Shown here: positions 56,812-64,000 of the stretch, piece after piece
Numbering within the stretch: the stretch's first letter is position 1
How the letters are laid out: each line of letters opens with the position of its first letter
Notes under the pieces: generated by a model
The model's input: only the letters and a program-made list of their open reading frames with translations
Told to the model about the DNA's origin: nothing
Database searches by the model: none
Made by a program: the position numbers and the translations under genes
From: Marthasterias glacialis
Lineage: Eukaryota > Echinodermata > Asteroidea > Forcipulatida > Asteriidae
DNA length: 64,000 nt
Assembly (NCBI GenBank): GCA_911728455.2
Contig: OU452230.1
Location: 13,923,490 to 13,987,489, forward strand
Direction: 5' to 3'

Positions 56812-58530
56812 GTAAGTTCAAAAAAATATCAAGGTGGGGATCTACATTCATGCTTTATGTGTTGTTAAATATTACTATGAACTTGTGTATTTGTATCAAT
56901 ATTACTATACTACTGTTAACAGGGCTGCTATTGATGGCCAGAAATAGTACTTCAAAGGGGCCATTCAGAATTTAATTAATGTTTAATTATTTCTTTTTTT
57001 TACAATTGTTTGACGCACCAACCCACCCAACCCAAAGTTCATTTTTGTAATATTTACTACTTAACAGTGTTATATACCGTAAGAGCAAAGTAGAGTATGA
57101 AGAACTAACATGCATATTTGCTCAACGTCTTTCAAAGCAACCCAATGAACACTAGGAATTCCCTTCAAATTCACGCACTCAGGAGACGTTTTCCTCTTTT
57201 TAGGGCTAGTGCTTTTGTTAAAATGTCAGATTGCTAGGCATTTTAAAGTATATATATTCCTCTTTCTAAAGAATGTACTTTCTATTGTGAGATGGCAAAG
57301 AAGGGCATATTTATATTAAAAAAGTACCTTCATCTGAAATTGTCAGTTTTATATGGAAGTCAAGCCACATTTGGTCATTTTTCCGGGGGTCGTCCAACTA
57401 AATTGTATGACAAACTTGCTAGCAAGCTCACAGAAATATAGAACGCACAGTAAATGAAACCATACTAAAATAAGCTTTCCATCCATGTAACACACTTTTT
57501 GATTGGTGGACTGGAAAGAGATGCATTTTTTGTTTAAAATCACACAGCCCATTTTGGAAGAGGTTGACCTTTTGTTCCTTGATCATGTTGATAGTCAGGG
57601 CTATGATATATTTGAATAAAGTTTTGTGTGAAACCAGGCATACTCTAAACCATGCGATATACAAACAATGCTGGATAACTCCATCCCCAAGTTCTTATAA
57701 TTATAGCACTTTATCACATCTGATGGGCGTTCAAAGGGCTCAGTATTTTTTCCTGCCTAAGATCCCTTCCACACAGACTATTGTGGCCCAGCGCTCAGGA
57801 TCAAACAAGTAGCCACACTACAATGCCCGACCGCAAAACTGCAGCATTGCGATGGCCCTGGAACACACAGGTGACAGCTTAGCACACGCATGACACTAGT
57901 GCACTAGGTAGCTTAGTACATGTACATGTCACACCAAGGGCTCCTGTTCTTTACTTAATTAACTTGGTCATCACCTTTTGAACATCTTGGACTGGAAAAA
58001 AAGTTTGTTTGTGGTTAGTTATCTGATATAGAAACTGCAGCAGGGCTGGGTGCACTTATCTGTCCCTAGGAGTACAATTTATTACACTATATAAGTTATT
58101 CATAAAAAGTGATAATAGTTGCATCTACATCAGCTACTTGCACTCGGCAAATCTTCGGAGAGCCTTTGAATGCAATAAATTTTCAGTCGGCAAACCGAAA
58201 GGTCCAGATTTGCCGACTGATATTGATGGGGGGGGGGGGGGCTTTTGTCATACCCCCGATCGCTATGAGTGCAGAGTTTTGTAGCTCAGGTTTACTGCTA
58301 CCTCATGTGATAATTTTAGGCGCTTTGGAGTTGTCTGTATAAAATTTGATTCTTCTGTGAGCAACCAAATTTTGCAATTTTTGAAGCAAGTTGCAAACTG
58401 CTGCAAGTTCAAGCCATGTGGAACTTTTTTTAATTTTTTTTTTATTCGTACCATTTTTTGTGAAATTGGATTTTTCAACATATCGACCATATGCGAGACT
58501 GCTGGCATCTGAGTCTTTGCTGCCGCTTGA
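56812..58530. other. PIK3C3 intron 3, first part
   Basis: No gene is recognised. A 12-bp-stem hairpin TCAGTCGGCAAA/TTTGCCGACTGA lies at 58183-58220, followed by a G14 run at 58228-58241. Confidence 0.6.
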
Positions 58531-58710
58531 GAAAAAGAGGATACTTACGTGGCGTGTAGGTCGCAGGGCACTGTGGGTAGGACGCAAGGGGGCGCTATTG
58601 TGAAAGCTCTTAGCCGTATACCTGCCGGTCGAGGGAATTATGCAAATGTAGTTGCTATACAGGTAAGTATTCATTCATAGACCCCACCCACACTTCTGTT
58701 GGGGGGGAAA
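58531..58710 (+). mobile_element. Solo DIRS right-hand terminal repeat (copy C)
   Basis: GAAAAAGAGGATACTTACG, GGGGGCGCTATTG, ATGCAAAT (58640), CAGGTAAGTAT (58660), TAGACCCCACCC and CACTTCTGTTGGGGGGG appear in order. The inner part is the reverse complement of the left repeat at 35831-36000. Confidence 0.65.
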
Positions 58711-59150
58711 GTATAGTGGGAGTTCATCATCTACTGCTTCCCTATATCATATGCCAAGAATCTTGAGGCCCGGGCAACTCAAAAAGCTCAGGAAGTGGGC
58801 AGGACTATCAAGATGCACCAACCCATCTATCCTGTAAAGAGACAATAAGAGACTGCAACTAAAGCACTCTCCACCCTTCTCAAGTGTATGCAAGTTGTGA
58901 AGTACCACATCTTGAAAATATGCAGTTGATCCAGAGACCCAAATTGTGTATGGTTACATGGTATCTAGACAGAGAGAAAAGAAGTACCGGAATGGAGTGT
59001 AAAAAACTACATGGAAGGGAAAGGCATCTCTTCATCAATGAATTTTGCAGAGGACAGCTTGGATAGCTATGCTGGGAGACAGCCATTAAAATGAACATCG
59101 GTTGGAACAAGCTCCTCTACTCTTGATCAACAGAAATGCTGAAATTTTAA

Positions 59151-60675
59151 AGGGGCACACCGACTTCGTTGGGCTATTTGGGCTACAAAATAGGCTAACA
59201 GATGACTTAAAAGGTCTTCCAGGAATGGAGAAGAATGGTTCCTAAAAGAAACCATCAAATTTTACCGTTTTTGAGCATTTTTCAAAAAACGATTTATCCG
59301 AACCAAAAAAGTGGTTCGGATAAATCACGTGATCTTCCAGCCGTATAAAAGTAAATTACTGAACCAAATTTAAATCTTTATTTTTACAATTATTTATGAG
59401 TATTTGACAAAAAAGACTGTGTATTCAGATTATTGATACAATTTGTAAATAATGATGAAAAATCGAACGTAATATTCGCGGTCAGAGAGTCCTTGCAACC
59501 GAAGGGTGTTTTACGGTGCACCAGCGTGGGAGCTAGCGGAACGTAAACCTTGGGGCATATCCCGTATAGCCGGTGCCGTGTCTCGTGGGGCCAGAGAGAC
59601 AAACCCCGGGGCATGAACTCCCCAGCTTGCCGGTCTAGCCGTAAGCTTAGGAGCTTGTCGGAGGGGTAGGGTGCCAGACTAACAATTACATTTTTTTATG
59701 ACTGTTTTAGTCTGTACCCCTAGCTTTTATCCCCTAACTAATGTAACGTGTTGCCTGCGTTACACACACGCGGGACGACGACGGGGAATGTTTATCCATG
59801 GAGGTAGAAATTAGACTAATTTCTACCGCCATGGTTTATCCCATACAGCTGATCTATCTACTTCTATGATAACTGCATAATGTCCAACCCCCCCTCCAAT
59901 CGCCGCAACAACAAAAAGCTGGTGGCGGTGGCTGCGGCCGGCCAGTGAAGTCATCGCCCGAAAAACGGGAGAATGCCATCGCTAAAGCTGCCAGGAGAAA
60001 GGCAATCCGTTTGCAGCAAAGGCGGGAGGCTCGCTTGGTACATGCTGGCTTTCCCTTTGGATTTATCGTGTTTTTTTTTTACTTTTTACTTTTCATTGGA
60101 CTGCCTTCTGGTTTTTCCTTGCGATGTTTTTTTGTACCGATCCTTGGATGTCGAAGAAATGTTCTCCATTGCAAGTAAGTTTGTCCAGTTCGTCGTACAC
60201 AGAGTACAAACTGTCCGTTTATGTCTGTTTTTTATTTACACGTGAATTTGAAAATTGTACAATCACTGACATTTGACAAGGGGGGGGGGGAGGCTGGAAG
60301 AGCATAATAGGGTCTGCTATGTCTGAATAATCAGACGTGTACAGCACCACGACGACGATTATGTATTTTTTATTTACACGTGAATTTGTGCTGGATGGAT
60401 ATGAAGTCTGGATCCTCATGCCTCGCTATTGTAATAATTCATACTTAAACAGAGCACCAGTCTACTTACAACATTGTGCAGCATTGTCACGTAAACTTGA
60501 CAGTTGCAACGGCTGGAAAAGCGTGTAAGCTGACCTTTGACCGTGTTTTCTTTTTTACACATTTTTCGTTAATTACGTGATATCTTGAGGATTTTTTTTT
60601 ACAACAACCATTTAAATATTATTGTCTGTTATTCCACATCACTAAATTAGGTAAACAGTAAGCCGGTGTGTCCCT
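59151..60675. mobile_element. TTAA-flanked transposon nested in a LINE (1525 bp)
   Basis: The ends AGGGGCACACCGACTT (59151) and the inverted partner AGCCGGTGTGTCCCT (to 60675) match except at two or three bases. TTAA flanks both (59147-59150, 60676-60679). Subterminal hairpins occur at 59291-59326 (GATTTATCCGAACC stem) and 59794-59835 (CCATGG/GGTAGAAATTAG stem). A GC-rich exon-like island lies at 59879-60050. No transposase is recognised. Confidence 0.8.
59883..60050 (+). other. GC-rich, basic, exon-like island in the TTAA element
   Basis: ATG at 59883 opens MSNPPSNRRNNKKLVAVAAA and stops after GQ. In the next frame SSPEKRENAIAKAARRKAIR continues with LQQRREARLVHAG. A single frameshift would link them into a strongly basic peptide. 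It is not recognised; it could be a transposase N-terminus or captured exon. Confidence 0.3.
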
Positions 60676-61319
60676 TTAACTGAACACAAAACAAGATACA
60701 TTACCCACACCAGCCAACTGAAGACATGGAACAAACATGCACTAGGACTGTGTGCTCTTTGTGGATACATCAACTGCACAGTGATGCACATATTCAACTG
60801 TTGCCAGTATTCCTTCAGATCAGGAAGATATTAACAGGAGACATGACACAGTCCTTTGCGAGATTGTCCATCAACTATCGCAGGCCATTCTTTGAGCAAG
60901 ACCACCTAATGAGGATGATGAAAAATAAATCCGCACCAGCATAGCCTTTAAGTCAGTCAAGGGCACCCGCTACTTCAATGTAGCCTGGCTGAGGGACAAG
61001 AAAAACGGAAAAAATGAACAGTGAGAATTGGAAAGTGGTGTGGGTGAAGACAATCACCCTATCAGAATTTTTCCCTCCTGAAATAGTCACCACAACATGG
61101 AGACCAGATATCACCATCTATTCTCCCGCAGAGAAGGTAGGCATAGTCATTGAGCTGACGGTACCAGCAGAAGAGAACATAGCACAAGCAAACCACCGAA
61201 AGAAGTGCAAATACTTCCCTGTTGAAGTTGGATCGAGAGATTTATATGACCTCTTATTATTAATTTTTCTTAATTTCAGTCAAGTCAAAAGTATTTCAAA
61301 TGAAACTTTAAACTAGCTT

Positions 61320-62929
61320 ATCCCCCTTTTTTTATATATATATTTTTAATACCACTACTTTATGTATGATAAGTACCTTTAAACCCTTTCTTATACAGAT
61401 GAATTGATTATATCCTGTTCTGAGGCATCTGAATGAACAGGCATGTCATAATACATGTGACTTAAAACACATGTATCTTATTCCTGATAGCTCATCTTCT
61501 CCATGTCTAAACATTGCAATTAGATTGTTTAAATACAGCAGCGTAGTGAGCATTAACCATAGAACAGTTGATTAAGCACTGCTAAATGTGAATGGACAAA
61601 TTGAAATAAAGGTTATTAATAAATACCCTAGTCAGTTTATCCATTCTGATTGGCCGAGAGGGCATCACGTGGCCATGTTTAAACGGGCGATATAAACACG
61701 GTAAAAAGTGTTTAAAACCGGCTAGCCTTTGCAAATGTAAAATATGGCCCCTGAATCAGGATAAGAAGTATACGTGTTTCCAGCTTTTGGGTTTATGTCG
61801 TCATAACCTGGTCTCTGAATTGGTTATTTTAATCAAAGAAGCTGATGTATCCCCGAAAGTGGGTGGGTTCTGATGCTTAGGGAAATTTGGGGTAATGTAT
61901 AATCATATATTTAAGACCAGTTTTAAACAACTTTCTGTTAAAGACTGGTTTTAAACAAAACAATGAAATCAATCATCATGAAAGAGCCCAAAAACTTGTG
62001 TAAATGTCGTCTGCTCTTTTTGGTCACTGTTTACATAGTAAAGAATGCAATAATTTTTAATCACATTTTCCTGCATTCACACACGTACCAACACATTTTT
62101 ATAATAAAAATATCACCAGCGACAATGACAAAGTACATACCAGATGCGTATTTTGACCTACAACAGCAGCAATAGTACCGGTGCCGACGTCGGACATGAC
62201 GAAGACCCCTGCCGTACCACACACGGTTCGTACCGCTGGTGTAGCGCATCGCGATCCGGGTGGTGCAGTACATCTGAGCTCATCCAACATGTCCGCACAG
62301 TCCCTCTTCGCAGGATACACTTTCAACAGCAGTGTTGTTGTCAATATTCTGCCAGCTTCAGCAGCATCTTTGGCGGACTCTTGAATCTCTCAAGAACTTT
62401 GAAGTTTTTTGAGACTGAAAGTGGTCATTTTTTGTAAGTTTTCTTGTAAGTATTGCGAGAGTTCAAGTACTTGCGATGGCATGGCTGCATGCTGCGCCGC
62501 GATGCTACGGTTTTCAGCTGTTCTATTTCCAGAGTTTAATTATTTAAAAGTCAAAATATGTTAAGGGAAAATCCATATTTATTGCAGAAAAATTATCTAT
62601 GTTTATTTTTCTATTTATCTATGTTTGTTTTTAATTTATAACGTAATAAAGAAGTTGCTAAAATGTTTTTAAAATCAACATTTTGTTTTCTGTTTTTAAC
62701 TGGTGTGGGAAACGAACAGCACAGTCATTTAGTCTGGTTTCCATAGTGGCGTGTGATTTCCAATGATTATCAGAGGCAGAAATAATATCGACATTCCGTT
62801 CAAGGAATTGGTCCATAAATATGGATAGAAATTTAATGCAGAATCGAGGTGAGCTGAGTCTAAACTGTCAGATTTGTTCCCAACTTTTAAAGGTTTTTGC
62901 ATGTTTTTGACAGAAAGGCATTCATGAAT
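61320..62929. other. Intron 3 sequence with a GC-rich open block
   Basis: No gene is recognised. 62160-62400 is GC-rich and open in several frames on both strands (for example PTSDMTKTPAVPHTVRTAGV on +). It might be an exon remnant of a transposon, but no motif or splice site supports a call. Confidence 0.35.
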
Positions 62930-63094
62930 GGGAATAAAGGTGTGCTGAAGAGGTTTTTAACTATTGTTTAAAACCTCTGTGGGTCCCGGTGGCCGATAAT
63001 TGCCCTCACCTTCGGCTCGGGCAATTATCGGCCACCAGGCCCCTCATCGGTTTTAAACAATAGTTAAAAACCGCTTCATCACACCTTTATTCCC
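62930..63094. mobile_element. 165-bp foldback element
   Basis: GGGAATAAAGGTGTG at 62930 pairs with CACACCTTTATTCCC ending at 63094. GGTTTTTAACTATTGTTTAAAACC and GGTGGCCGATAATTGCCC are also mirrored, leaving a loop around TCACCTTCGGCTC. The arms are about 75 bp with few mismatches. It is a MITE-like repeat. Confidence 0.75.
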
Positions 63095-63985
63095 TTAATA
63101 TTAATCAGCCAGAAATAGCATTTTGCCATGCTATAATTTGTGCAGAAATGATTTGGGTTTGTCCACACTAATGGATACATATGAACCTTCAAGATAATTT
63201 TTGGGCTGTGACTGGGAGGGTACACTCCTTAGCTTAAACTGATTGTGCTCACCAAAGAGTAAGAAAAATGTCTGACTATTTAAGAAATTACAGGGTCGTC
63301 TTCAAGACATTATGCTTGTAACGAGGACAGATAGGCTATTTTGTATAGGAATTGACTAGAAAGTGGCAATAAAAGTTACTAATGAGTGATTTACTCAAAA
63401 GTTGCTTCACTTAGACCCGTGGCCCCTTTTTAATGGTTATCAGTCAAACCAGGACGTTTTTTTCAGGGTTTTAAGACAGTACGAATGTTAGTTTGTAACA
63501 TGGACAGATGTTTTGTGCCCAAACGTCTGTCCATGTTACAAACATAATATCTTCAAGATAATCCTTTTTACTTTCTTGAATACCCAGACATTTGTTTTGA
63601 CTTTTTCTGGAAACATTCCTAATAGGGACCATACTGTAAAAAGACAACATTTTTGTGAAAGACTTTGCAGTTCAACCACTTCCTCTCTCCAGTTATGCGT
63701 AAAATGTCTGTCCAATATCTCCATGTTACAAACATAATCATCTTGAAGATGATCCTCAGTTATTATTAAAATATACGGGAATTTGTCTTGCTCTTTGGTA
63801 AGTACAATCCTCAAGTAATTTGGAATGTCATGGAAAAACTAAAGAAAAAACTTTTGTAATTCCTATTTTTTACTCCCATTTTAGAGACAATGTCACACTA
63901 AATGTGTCCATAAGTGCGAAAAAGACCCATTTACAAAATGCATATGTACATAATGTACCATCTTTTTGCCTCTGTTCTTCTGCAG
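63095..63985. other. Intron 3 end with a hairpin and local duplication
   Basis: A perfect 18-bp stem (63491-63508 with 63526-63543, GTTTGTAACATGGACAGA) encloses a 17-base loop. Its right arm plus ACATAAT(A)TCTTCAAGAT is repeated about 190 bp downstream (63720-63752). No gene is seen before the exon 4 acceptor. Confidence 0.6.
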
Positions 63986-64000
63986 TTTGTTTTTACTATC
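63986..64000 (+). CDS. PIK3C3: PIK3C3 (VPS34) exon 4, first 15 bases only
   Basis: The last bases of the window follow a good polypyrimidine tract and acceptor (CTGTTCTTCTGCAG, ending at 63985). They read FVFTI in phase 0, exactly where vertebrate PIK3C3 continues NAQ-VALTI-WDVYG after the exon 3 peptide. The length of the visible piece is small, so the call rests on acceptor, phase and three or four similar residues together. The exon runs out of the window. Confidence 0.75.

Larger units (their letters stand above)
58740..61310 (+). mobile_element. LINE ORF2 C-terminus, interrupted by a TTAA element
   Basis: Before the interruption: LRKWAGLSRC and LLKCMQVVKYHILK. After it: NLKTWNKHALGLCALCGYIN with a C-C-H-C knuckle (CALCGYINCTVMHIFNCC), RRHDTVLCEIV, WRPDITIYSPAEKVGIVIEL with TVPAEEN, then FPVEVGSRD. 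This order is that of a common animal non-LTR ORF2 tail (CxxC...H knuckle, RPD...ELTVPxEE, PVEVGCR). A deletion joins KCKY to FPVEVG. It is dead. Confidence 0.7.

Noticed and set aside
62099..62437. Overlapping open frames on both strands as an exon
   Set aside because: High GC leaves several frames open by chance; no splice sites, no motif, and no PIK3C3 similarity.
57000..63900. Further PIK3C3 exons between exon 3 and the window end
   Set aside because: The phase-0 acceptor at 63985 continues the protein directly after exon 3, leaving no residues for another exon.

Overview
This is a window of animal nuclear DNA. It carries the 5' part of one host gene, PIK3C3 (VPS34, the class III phosphatidylinositol 3-kinase), on the + strand. 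Three complete coding exons and the first 15 bases of a fourth are visible: 6428-6498, 34510-34698, 56754-56811 and 63986 onward. All have consensus splice sites, phases that fit exactly, and peptide similarity to the vertebrate protein. The introns are about 28.0, 22.1 and 7.2 kb, and nearly everything else in the window is repetitive DNA inside them or upstream. The repeat types (tRNA-like SINE with an ATT tail, DIRS elements with tyrosine recombinase, several APE-type LINEs, rolling-circle elements, TTAA-flanked transposons, frequent ACATGTACATGT) suggest a marine invertebrate, most likely a non-vertebrate deuterostome. The species cannot be fixed from this sequence alone.

Layout. 1-6.4 kb: SINE split by a near-perfect 279-bp foldback, old repeat modules, an antisense rolling-circle element (2361-4889), then the PIK3C3 5' flank. 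6.4-34.5 kb (intron 1): a decayed LINE (about 8.4-11.3 kb, with its likely 5' leader at 12.8-13.2 kb); a 12.5-kb head-to-tail array of non-autonomous Helitron/Helentron-like units (13.86-26.42 kb); a DIRS 3' fragment (28.1-28.5 kb); a perfect CTTC tract of about 114 units (29.89-30.35 kb); and a TIR DNA transposon with a mariner-type transposase remnant inside it. 34.7-56.75 kb (intron 2): a fresh 218-bp tandem duplication, a composite DIRS element (35.8-41.05 kb), DIRS terminal repeats, a second copy of the TIR transposon, LINE fragments, a second DIRS copy (47.3-49.6 kb), and a full-length L1/Tx1-type LINE (49986-55163) flanked by a 35-bp target duplication and interrupted by a TTAA element. 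56.8-64 kb (intron 3): a DIRS terminal repeat, a LINE C-terminus interrupted by a second TTAA element, and foldback sequences.

The most unusual structure is the rolling-circle array in intron 1. Units begin with a TAGGTGTTCGG hairpin and end with an internal CGAACACC copy, a stem-loop and CTAG. They are packed with inverted ETS-like palindromes (ACTTCCGG/CCGGAAGT), TGACGTCA palindromes and spaced TGACCC/TGACCT half-sites, many at spacings near 150 or 300 bp. Three long units also share an exon-like segment that may be captured host sequence. No functional transposase, reverse transcriptase or recombinase gene is intact in the window; all transposon ORFs seen are broken or partial.
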